A stretch of 18,607 nucleotides of DNA, from NCBI GenBank assembly GCA_000980375.1, contig LARD01000020.1, forward strand, positions 1 to 18,607, given 5' to 3'. The notes beneath the pieces are model-generated. The model was not told the DNA's origin. It was given only the letters and a program-made list of their open reading frames with translations, and made no database searches. The position numbers and the translations under genes are program-made. The stretch is from Clostridium sp. K4410.MGS-306 (lineage in GTDB: Bacteria > Cyanobacteriota > Vampirovibrionia > Gastranaerophilales > Gastranaerophilaceae). Each line of letters begins with the position of its first letter. Positions within the stretch are counted from its first letter, which is position 1. This document shows positions 1 to 9,300 of this stretch, piece by piece.

Positions 1-1
1 A

Positions 2-289
2 AATGCGCCTGTTGTTATACTTGATGAGGCAACATCAGCACTGGATAACAAAGCTGAAGCTGTTGTGCAAAAAGCCATTGATAACCTCATGAAGGATAAG
101 ACTGTATTTGTAATTGCTCATAGACTTTCAACAATTCAAAATGCTGATAAAATAGTTGTCATAAATGAAGGTAAAATTGCCGAAACAGGTACCCATATAG
201 AACTTTTAAATATTGAAAACGGTGCATACAGATCTTTATATAATGCACAGTTCAAAAAACAAGAAGACAACAAAACAGCAGTATGTTAA
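2..289 (+). CDS. ABC exporter ATP-binding protein, C-terminal fragment
   Basis: This is the last 95 codons of an ABC transporter nucleotide-binding domain; the gene begins left of the window. The reading frame opens just before a Walker B motif (VVILDE, with the catalytic Glu). The D-loop SALD follows directly, and the H-loop histidine sits in AHRLST. It ends with the usual C-terminal tail (IAETGTHIELL, then a short Gln/Lys-rich end). The AHRLSTI and ETGTHxELL signatures are typical of the MsbA/LmrA-type half-exporters that fuse a six-helix membrane domain to this ATPase, so ATP-driven export of a lipid, glycolipid or peptide across the inner membrane is likely. The next gene starts 36 bases downstream on the same strand and is a polysaccharide biosynthesis protein, which favours a role in surface glycan or lipid export. 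The membrane part is not visible, so the substrate cannot be decided. Confidence 0.93.
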   Translation, partial: NAPVVILDEATSALDNKAEAVVQKAIDNLMKDKTVFVIAHRLSTIQNADKIVVINEGKIAETGTHIELLNIENGAYRSLYNAQFKKQEDNKTAVC

Positions 290-325
290 TATAAAGACAA
301 ATAACAAAAAAAAATTAAGATTTAA

Positions 326-1165
326 ATGAAACAAGATTGTAAAATTTGTGTTATTTGTCATTTGTATTATCAAAATTTATGGCCAGAAATAAAAAATTAT
401 TTATCAAATTTAACGAAGTTTTCAAATTTTGATCTGTATGTGACTTGTAACTCGTCTAATCAAGAGCTTTTTGATGATATACAAAATTCTTTTAACACAT
501 CCGGCAAAGTAAATATAGATATTATCGAGAACTTAGGTGCTGATATTTATCCATTTATTTATGAGCTGAATAAAATAAATTTAGACGATTATGATATTGT
601 TTTCAAATTACATACAAAACACAATGTAGAATATATTAAGCAAAAAATAAATAATTGTCTCTGTGGAAAAAATCTGTGGAGAGATTTTATGCTTACCTCT
701 ATATTAAGTGAAAAAAACATTCCGCTTGTAATCAAAAGCTTTAAAGAAAATAAGAAAATTGGTTGTATAGGCTTTGAGCCCTTGTTGATTACCATATCTA
801 ATAAAAATAAAGAATATTTTTATAACAAATACGTACAAGAATTAAATTTAAAAAAATTAAAAACTTACAAATTTTATGGTGGAACAATATTTGCAATAAA
901 AGCAGAATTATTAAAATGCCTACAGCATAAATACTACGATACAGATTTTATAAATAATCAAAATACTAAATTTCCTGCTATCTGCTATGCTATTGAAGAT
1001 TTATTAGGATATATTGTTGAGGCACAAGATCATATTTTCTATGATTTACACCCAATACAAGGATTTATTATAAAATTATTTTCTCATAAGTCTATAGCAC
1101 CATACATAATACCTATAATTAATAAATTTTTCTTTAAAAAACAAATTCCCCCATATAGCCGATGA
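326..1165 (+). CDS. RgpF-like rhamnan/polysaccharide biosynthesis protein
   Basis: A 279-residue protein resembling the rhamnan synthesis F (RgpF) family, whose members take part in building rhamnose-containing cell-wall or O-antigen glycans. Family-like features seen are the N-terminal segment with paired Tyr (HLYY, residues 12-15) and FDLYVT (35-40), the core NLGAD (69-73) followed by YDIVFKLHTKHN (89-100), and the later GGT motif (185-187) before a hydrophobic stretch. There is no signal peptide or clear membrane helix, so it probably acts on the cytoplasmic face. At 279 residues it holds only the core domain and is shorter than streptococcal RgpF. The ATG at 326 is in a very A-rich stretch with no good Shine-Dalgarno, but it gives the expected family N-terminus. 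It lies 36 bases after the ABC exporter gene and probably shares its transcript. The sugar and acceptor are unknown. A general glycosyltransferase-associated protein is the alternative. Confidence 0.8.
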   Translation: MKQDCKICVICHLYYQNLWPEIKNYLSNLTKFSNFDLYVTCNSSNQELFDDIQNSFNTSGKVNIDIIENLGADIYPFIYELNKINLDDYDIVFKLHTKHNVEYIKQKINNCLCGKNLWRDFMLTSILSEKNIPLVIKSFKENKKIGCIGFEPLLITISNKNKEYFYNKYVQELNLKKLKTYKFYGGTIFAIKAELLKCLQHKYYDTDFINNQNTKFPAICYAIEDLLGYIVEAQDHIFYDLHPIQGFIIKLFSHKSIAPYIIPIINKFFFKKQIPPYSR

Positions 1166-1184
1166 GTAGGGCATAAATACTTTC

Positions 1185-1190
1185 TATAAT
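1185..1190 (+). promoter_or_regulatory. Candidate -10 box for the EF-hand gene
   Basis: A perfect TATAAT lies 28 bases before the ATG at 1218 and 12 bases before a purine-rich ribosome site (GGGGAGAG, 1203-1210). No convincing -35 hexamer is present 16-18 bases upstream and there is no TGn extension, so this is a weak promoter call based on the -10 box and its position after the polysaccharide gene. Confidence 0.35.
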
Positions 1191-1217
1191 ATAAATAAAT
1201 ATGGGGAGAGTATAATT

Positions 1218-1700
1218 ATGGGTCTTGAAATAAACAACGGGACAACTCTACAAAACGGCATAATTAACAGCTTATATACAAAGGTTCAGGGATATACATC
1301 TAACCTTTTGAACACTGATACAAAAGATTTTGCTGATTATTTAAGAAGCAACTTTGATGAAATAGACAAAAATTCCGACAATACACTGTCCAAACAGGAA
1401 ATTGCTCTGCAAACTTTGAAAGACAGAAAAAATCCGGATTTACAAAAGGTTTTAGAAAATAACAATGTTGACAAACTCAGTGAAAATGTAGACACCGATA
1501 AAGACGGAAAAGTTACATACAGTGAAGTGAATCCTGATTCTAACGTACCAAATATTTTAAAAGGTGCATTAAGAGAAATACAAAACACCAAAGATTGGGG
1601 ATTTGGAGCACAAAATTTAGCGCAAAACCTGTGCAAAAATTATTATGCAAGCCCAGCAATGACGCAGCTGGCAACGCAAGCTATCAGCTATGTTTTGTAA
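1218..1700 (+). CDS. Small EF-hand calcium-binding protein
   Basis: A 160-residue protein with two canonical 12-residue EF-hand loops. Loop 1 spans residues 50-61 (Asp50, Asn52, Asp54, Thr56, Glu61). Loop 2 spans 92-103 (Asp92, Asp94, Asp96, Lys98, Glu103, with the usual Gly97). Both keep acidic or Asn ligands at positions 1, 3 and 5 and the bidentate Glu at 12, so Ca2+ binding is likely. The loops are flanked by predicted helices, and the region after residue 115 is helical and hydrophobic-spotted, ending in Ala/Gln-rich helix. No signal peptide or membrane segment is seen, so it is either cytoplasmic or leaves by a route not visible here. The start is supported by a strong Shine-Dalgarno (GGGGAGAG at 1203-1210). 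The role is unknown; a calcium sensor or buffer is the simplest reading. The gene lies alone between a glycan gene and an anion transporter and seems to have its own promoter. Confidence 0.85.
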   Translation: MGLEINNGTTLQNGIINSLYTKVQGYTSNLLNTDTKDFADYLRSNFDEIDKNSDNTLSKQEIALQTLKDRKNPDLQKVLENNNVDKLSENVDTDKDGKVTYSEVNPDSNVPNILKGALREIQNTKDWGFGAQNLAQNLCKNYYASPAMTQLATQAISYVL

Positions 1701-1718
1701 CATTAGCCTTATAAATTA

Positions 1719-1747
1719 TTGCCAAAGAATTAATTAATCGTTATTAT
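1719..1747 (+). promoter_or_regulatory. Candidate sigma70-type promoter for the SulP gene
   Basis: TTGCCA (1719-1724, five of six matches to TTGACA) is separated by exactly 17 bases from TATTAT (1742-1747, five of six matches to TATAAT). Transcription would start near 1754, giving a leader of about 27 bases before the ATG at 1781. It sits in the 80-base gap after the EF-hand gene, which suggests the transporter is transcribed on its own. Confidence 0.5.
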
Positions 1748-1780
1748 AAAAGTCGGTTTACAACACAGGCGACAATAATA

Positions 1781-3349
1781 ATGATTAATATAGATTCACT
1801 AAAAAAAGATTTTTTGGCATCAGTTATAGTATTTTTGGTAGCAATGCCGCTGGCTATAGGTATTTCAATAGCGTGCGGATTGCCGATTTATTGCGGAATA
1901 ATTTCAGGCATTATAGGCGGCATTGTTGTCGGTGCTTTATCTGGCAATTCTTTACAGGTGTCCGGGCCGGCTGCCGGTTTAATATTGATTGTAGTAGATA
2001 TAATTCACACTCTCGGAATAGAAAAACTTTTTCTGATAATATTTGTTGTAGGTTTAATGCAAATTTTATTCGGCTTTTTATCGTTGGGAAAATGGTTTAG
2101 AGCTATATCACCTGCAATTATACAAGGTATGCTGGCAGGAATAGGTATATCAATTTTTCTTTCACAATTCCACATTATGCTTGACAGCAAACCGCAAAAT
2201 ACATTTATAGCAAATATTCTCGACCTTGGCAGGGTGATTTATCACTCTGTTCTGCCTATGAACGGGTCTGCCCATCACCTTGCCGCAATGGTGGGACTTT
2301 TAACAATCTGTATAATTGTGGTGTGGGATTTGCTTCCGTTTAAAAAGCTTAAAGCTGTACCGTCCGCTCTTGTTGCAGTTATTATCGCTTCTTTGTTTGC
2401 AAACTTTATGCATTTTGATATTAATTATATTCAGGTTGGACAAAATTTTTGGAGTGAGGCTATATTCATAAAACCCTCATTGTTTGCACATATACTGGAT
2501 TTAAAAGTTTTGATAAGCGCACTAGTAATAACATTTATCGCCAGTGCCGAAACTCTTTTGACCTCAACTGCAATCGACAAAATGAGCTCAAAATCAAAGA
2601 CTGACTATGATAAAGAAATTATTGCACAGGGTGTAGGAAACGCACTCTCTGGTGTGGTTGGAGGATTACCCATCACAGGAGTTATAGTGAGAAGTGCCGC
2701 AAACATTAATGCTGATGCTCAAACAAGGATGTCTACAATACTTCATGGTTTATGGATTTTACTTTTTGTGAGCTTTTTCCCTGCAATTTTAAACTACATA
2801 CCAATATCTTCTCTAGCGGCAATCCTTGTATATACAGGGTACAAGCTTGTTGACATTCAAGCAGCAAAACATATTCTAAAACTCAGCAAAGGTGAATTTG
2901 CAATTTATATTATCACGCTGGTTGCAATATTATTTACCAATCTCTTTGAAGGAATTTTGGCAGGCTTTTTCTGTGCTCTTATAAAAAGCGCATATAAAGT
3001 TTTAAAAGTTGATATTGACACTGAACACGATGAACAAACCAACACAATAACGGCAAAAATACACGGAAATATCACCTTTATACAGCTGCCCACACTCATA
3101 GAAGCACTTGAACGCTTGCCAAAGGACAAAAATATAACCCTTTGTGCAGAACGATTACACTACATTGACCATGCCTGCATAGACTTTATTAAAGAATGGG
3201 AAAAAGGCCGCAGAGCAGAGATAACAACAAAAGGAATGCCCTACGACGTGCATGTTGCATGGGAACAGATGAAAGAAACTTATCCATCATTCAAGTGGTG
3301 CCACTTCCACAAATCACATGATGAAAATGACACCCCTTCAATGCATTAA
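1781..3349 (+). CDS. SulP-family inorganic anion transporter with STAS-like domain
   Basis: A 522-residue inner-membrane transporter of the SulP/SLC26 family, which moves sulfate, bicarbonate, dicarboxylates or related anions, often with Na+ or H+. The family signature QVSGPAAGL is at residues 59-67, preceded by a hydrophobic N-terminal helix pair. A second conserved block, with the segments ASAETLL and GLPITGVIVRSAANINADAQTR, lies near the middle, and about a dozen hydrophobic segments end near residue 405. The last ~110 residues alternate short strands and helices (ITAKIHGNITFIQ, then LCAERLHYIDHACIDFI) as in a cytoplasmic STAS domain, though a short and divergent one. The GPAAGL and PITGVIVRS forms are close to the branch found beside or fused to carbonic anhydrases, so bicarbonate is a fair guess; the substrate cannot be proved from sequence. 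The ATG at 1781 has a weak ribosome site (AGGCGA, 1767-1772). The gene converges on the giant adhesin gene with only 10 bases between the stops. Confidence 0.92.
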   Translation: MINIDSLKKDFLASVIVFLVAMPLAIGISIACGLPIYCGIISGIIGGIVVGALSGNSLQVSGPAAGLILIVVDIIHTLGIEKLFLIIFVVGLMQILFGFLSLGKWFRAISPAIIQGMLAGIGISIFLSQFHIMLDSKPQNTFIANILDLGRVIYHSVLPMNGSAHHLAAMVGLLTICIIVVWDLLPFKKLKAVPSALVAVIIASLFANFMHFDINYIQVGQNFWSEAIFIKPSLFAHILDLKVLISALVITFIASAETLLTSTAIDKMSSKSKTDYDKEIIAQGVGNALSGVVGGLPITGVIVRSAANINADAQTRMSTILHGLWILLFVSFFPAILNYIPISSLAAILVYTGYKLVDIQAAKHILKLSKGEFAIYIITLVAILFTNLFEGILAGFFCALIKSAYKVLKVDIDTEHDEQTNTITAKIHGNITFIQLPTLIEALERLPKDKNITLCAERLHYIDHACIDFIKEWEKGRRAEITTKGMPYDVHVAWEQMKETYPSFKWCHFHKSHDENDTPSMH

Positions 3350-3359
3350 TAATTTTATA

Positions 3360-6300
3360 TTACAGATTTTCACTGAACATACTCAAGAAAAGCATAACCG
3401 TTGAAGTAAGTTTATCAACATTGACAAAGGCAATTTCAACGATTCTTCCGTTGATATTTTTTACCTGCCCGTCAACATTGAAGGCTATTTCTTTGTATTT
3501 TAAATCAATTTGTACATTTTGATTCAGTTTCAGACCATCATCGCTCACGGTATCTGCTGTTACAACTATTCCTTTTTTAGAAATTTTGATAACAGAATCA
3601 ACAACAGGTTCTTTTATCAGTTCAGACTCAGAAGCACCGAGAATACGGTTTTCTTTATCTCTTACAACCCATCTGATTTGTTTTATTCCTGTTGATTTGT
3701 CGGCATCTACCGCAGTTGAATCTTTATTTTCTGCTTCTTGAACATATCTTGAAATAGGTATAACCTTATCTGTTAATACAGGGTCTTTTACCTGTCTGTT
3801 CGGGTTATAAGGATTTCTATCATCACTCGGATCCGGAGGAATAACCGGCACATCAGGGATGTCTGGCTTATCTGTTTTGTCCACAATTATTGTATCAAAC
3901 ATTTCCGAGTTAAACGAAGTATGGTTTGTATATTCTTTATCCGGTGCATCGTTATAATGCTTGTTGATTGCATAATCACGTTCAACATCAGTGTTATTGA
4001 TATCCAGCCTCAAATTGTTGTTTCTTATTATTGCTTTTTCACCAATGATGCCACTTTCTATTACTATTTTTGAGAAAGCATCAGGATTGGCTGCATTAAT
4101 CGAGTCAATAAATGCATAATCAGAATACAATTTTTTGAAATTAGCTCCGTACAATGCATCACCAACAGAATCCCCAAGTGTCAGATGGACATTTAGTGCG
4201 TGTTTATCATTTGCATCAGGAGAATAATAAGGGTTGTGAGGGTCAGAACCTGCATCGCCTTGGGCATAGTTTGCACCTTGTATATCAAACTCTAACAAAC
4301 CTCCGTTTTTGTTAGCATTGTGAAATCCTGTTGCTTCATTTCCGTATTTATCAACTCTTTTTTGACCGGCAACAGAATCGTCTGATATATCATAAACCTG
4401 AGCTGTGATTGTATCAGCTTTTAGGGTAGCTTTGTTTTGAACATAAGCATTATAAATATCAAGCTTACTGTTAGGTTTCAATTTTTCCAACTCCTCAGGG
4501 CTCATGCCTGGCGTGTAAGATCCGGACGGCTGACGTTTGGCATCGAGAACTGTCAGATTTACATTTTCAGGTATAACATCCTGAGCTCTTTCAACTCTGC
4601 CAAGATTAATTATCGTCAACTTTTCATCATTAACAGTAATATTAATATCCTTTAAAGCCGCTATTTCTCTGATTTCAGTATTGCCTTCAGATTTTATATC
4701 AATTGAGTCATTTCTGCTCAAAGCCGATTGTATATTGAGAGCAGAATTGCTATTCATTGTTATATGAGAACCTGCTTCAACATATACATCTGCTGCAACA
4801 TTCATATTATCAAGCAAAATCTTACCGCTGTCAGAAGCAGCAAATGCGTACAGGTTGTCAGAAGTAATACTGTTGCCTGTTATATTACCATTAAGAGCAC
4901 TCAAAATGGCATCTTTTGCACTAACAGAATCGAGGTTAAGATTTCCGTTAACAGCAAGCAAATTAAGCGTTTCTTGAGCATCGGCATTAATATTGCCTCC
5001 CGCATTAACGTGGATAGATTTATCTGCATCCAGCACAAATCCATCTTTTATTATGTTTCCGAGAGTATTATCAAGAGAGCCTATATTGTCAGCCGAAAGT
5101 TCAATATTGTTTCCTGCACTGATACCACCTGCGTTTGGCACCGGCGCCTCTGATAGAGAGTTATTTAAAATATCTGCATTTTGTGCAGTTATTTTAATAT
5201 TTCCATCAGCCGAAATGTTAGCCTGCTCTTTATTATGAGCAATATTTATATCAGAGCCGTTGCTTTGTATAGTAACGTTTTTGCCATGGACAGAGCCGTC
5301 AAAGTTTACGCTTTGAGCTGCCTGTTTATTTTCTATTGAAATATCAGCACGGGATGCAATTGAAGCGTCCTTAGCAACTGTTAAGGAGCCTTTGTTGTTT
5401 ATAACATTAATAGCAGAGCCTGTATTAACGTTTGAACCGTTTTCAAAAGTTATACCATTTTGTCCGTTGTTTGTTATATTAACAGTGCCGTTATCTCCGG
5501 CAATTGTGCCTTTTATGGAGATTCCGCTCTGATCTGAGTTTGACATATTATTCAGGTTCAATTCACCTGCGTAGAGGGTATCGCCCTGTTGTATGCCGTT
5601 TACGGCAAGGTTTGCATTTTCATCTACAATAAGACTGCCCTGTCCTCTGTTTTCAAACGTAATGGTTGTACCGAAACTTTCGAGGTCCATTGCAATATTC
5701 ATATCCTCATCTGCACCATTTATAAAGGTGTTTACAGAGCCTACCTTGGCATCAATTTCTCCTGCCAGAATCATTAAGCCTACATTATTTTCCAGCGTCA
5801 TATTGCCGTTATTAATGATTGTTCCGTTCATTGCCAGACCATTTGCGCCGTTATTTGTAATATTCAGACTGCCATTATTGTTGTTAAGCACAGCTGTATC
5901 TGCAATTATTATGCCCGAATCCGTACCTGAATTATTTGCTGTAATTGAAGAGTCCGCATTATTTGTCAATGTTCCTGTAACATTAACAAGGCCGTTACCA
6001 GTTATTGAGTATGAAGAACCCGTATTGATACTGTTCACGGAAACATTGTTGCCCTGTAAAGACACATTGCCTCTGCTGTTGAGAATTCCTGCTGAATTCA
6101 GGTCTGCAACAGACGAGAGCGTAATATCTGCAGCCGACACATTGCTATTCAAATTAAGGTCTGCATCAGCACCGCTTGTTTTAATATTTACAGAACCTGT
6201 TGTATTGTCTGTTTGAGCAATATTTAAATCCATATCAGGACTGTCTATATAAAGGTTGTTTGCATCCAGGAAAACACTGCCGCCTGAATTTAATTTTATA

Positions 6301-9300
6301 TAAGAATCCGCTGTTCCGATATGGTTGCCTGCTTTAAGAGAGATATCTCCGCCTGCTTTTAGTGCAATACCTGCAATATTTTGTTCAATATTACCGTTTG
6401 CTGTATCAATAATTATTGAGCCGTTTGATGATTCAACCAGCGCATTTAACAGCACATTACCGCCGGTTGCGTTTGTAATGTATACAAGGCCGTTTGTATT
6501 TGAGATTTTATTAAGCTCTATATCACTTGCATCTGATGCGGTATTTTCTATATTCACACCATTTGCAGAGGTAATATCATTCAATTCAATGCTTCCTGAT
6601 TGGCTGTTTTGAGCATTAAAACCACTGTCTCCGCTGCTTATGATATTTCCGCTTTGTTGGATAATGCCTCCTGTTGAAACAATTGACACATCAGCACCTG
6701 TTACATCGGAATTCAAAATAATTTCGTTTCCTGATAGGTTAGACAATGACACATCTTTGAGAGCATCAATTTTTCCCACAATAATACTGCCCGAAGCACT
6801 GTTGTCATTTGCAATATTTACCCCACCGTTTTGTGCAGTTATGTTATTTAACTTAATACCGCCTGAGATAGAGTTGGAGGCATTCAATCCGTTTTCGCCG
6901 GTTGCTGTAATATTACCTGCAATTTGGGAAATACCGCCTGTTGCAATAAGATTTATATCTGCACCTGAGATATTAGAGTTAAGTCTTATTTCACCCTCTG
7001 AAAGGTTAGACACAGAAATATCTTTTCCGGCTGTTAAATTGCCAAGTATGATACTTCCGGCTGCAGTTTCGTCATTAGTTATGTTTATGTTTCCATTAGA
7101 TGCAGTAACATCAACCAGTTCTATTGAACCGGCTGTTGTATTTGTAACATTTACACCGTTAGTGCCTGTACTTACAATCTTACCGCTTTCTTGAGTAATT
7201 CCGCCGGCTGCATTAAGAGTAACGTCTGTTGCTTCTATTAATGAAGACAGTATCATTTCACCGCCCTGGGCAATTAATTCTATATAACCTGTTGCATTTA
7301 GATTTTTATTAACAATCAGGCCCTCTGCCGAGTTTAGTCTGATGTATCCATTGGCACTCATGTCTTTGGAAATTGTAATATTACCGGAACCTGTTGTGGA
7401 AAGGTCAATATCTTTGCCTGCTATTATATCACCGGTTTCTATATCAAGCCCTATGCCGTTTAAAACAACAGAACCGGCAGCATTTGCGTGTAAAGACCCC
7501 GCTACAAAATCAATTGCATGGCCTGTAAGTCCTATATTGCCTGCTGTACTTACAAGATTTAGGCTATCAACATCAAAAGATTTTTCAATACTATCTGATT
7601 GAGTAATATCACCGTTGGCTGTTAAATCTGCTGTTTGTCCCTGTATTAGGCCGTTTAATCTAATACCGGAATCAGATGTCAATTTAACAATGTTGTCAGC
7701 ATTGATATTACCGATATTCAATGCATTTTCATTTCCGGTATCAGCGCCGTGGATATAAACATTACCGGCCTTATCAACATTCAATGCACCTGTAACCTTC
7801 ATATCTATTGCGTTGTCAAGAGCTCCCACATCACCGTTGTTTGCTGTCAATGTAACTCTGTCTGCTTCAATTGAAGGGGTTGTCAATGCAGTATCTTGTT
7901 TTATTCCGTTAGAAGAATTTACATTAACATTGTCGCCTTGAACAAGACCGTTGAATGTAATATCGCCCTGTTTTGATACAAGATTAACTTCTGTAATATC
8001 TTGAGGTGTATCTTTAACTGTTTCTATGTTACCTATTTTAAATTCACCTGTAGTATTTTCCAGATAGAGCTTTTGCCCACGGCCCGATACAGCACCACCT
8101 GCATTTGTGTTGATAAATTTATCTGCACTTCCGACAGATTTGCCGCCCAGGAATATATCCTGTCCTGCTATTACTGTGGCAGATGTATCCTGTTTTACGA
8201 TGTTACCTTCATCCGAGTTAATAGAAACATTACCGCCAGTGGCTTCTATATTACCTGTCAAATCAACATTACCGCCTGTTGCATTGACAATATTAAGATT
8301 TCCTCCGGCAGAAACAAGATTTCCAACAGCCACCAGTGCTGCCGAATCACCTGTATTAGTAATATTCATGCCTGTCTGTGCGGCAACATTGTTCAGTATT
8401 ATGCCGCCTGATACAGTATTGGAAGCCAACACTTTGCCAGCCGTACTTGTGACAGAACCTGAAATTTGATTGATACCACCCTGGGTTTCCATTGTAATGT
8501 CGTTAACAGCCTGAATTATGGCTGAAAGTTCCAGCCCTTCTTTCGCACCCAGGAAAAGATAATCTGAGGAAGTTATATTTTTGTCCACAACAAGACTTTG
8601 TGCAGAGTTTAATCTAATATATCCTCCGTTTTGAGTTGAGAGTTCACTTTGGATAATAATGTTACCGGAGTTTGTTGTGCTTAAGTCAATGTTTTTACCG
8701 GCATTGATAGTATCGGTTTTTATATCCACATCAATACCGTTTAAAACTATAGAGCCCTTCTCTGCTGAGGCTTTTACTGAATCTGCCGCAAAAATCAGAG
8801 CATTATTCTCACGTCCGATATCTGTATTATTTGCAGTCAAATCGAGCTTGCCGCTTGCTGTTATAGTTTTTTCATCACCTTCTTGATAAATGCCGTCAGC
8901 AGCATTCAATGTAATATCAGAGCCGGTAATTTCTGAATTATCTCTTATGTTTATATCTCCGGATGTTGTAGTAGAAATATCAACAACACCGCCTGAGTTA
9001 ATTCCTGCAAGGTTTATTGTCTTACCTGGGCTTTGTAAATAAACCGATGAGCCGGTAACTGTAACATTATTGTCAGCATTAACCTTTATTTTTTGCAACT
9101 CCTCGCCAACTGTTGAGTTTGCATTGAGTGTAATATCATTACCTGCTGTTAACAGCACATTTTCGCTGCCCGCAGTTATTGCTCCGGATGAATCAACAAC
9201 AATGTCAGTGCCTGCATTGATTAATGCATCAAGAAGAATATCCCCTGTTTGTGAGATAAGCTCAACCTTCTCAGACGCAGTTATATCTTCGCTCAAGTTT

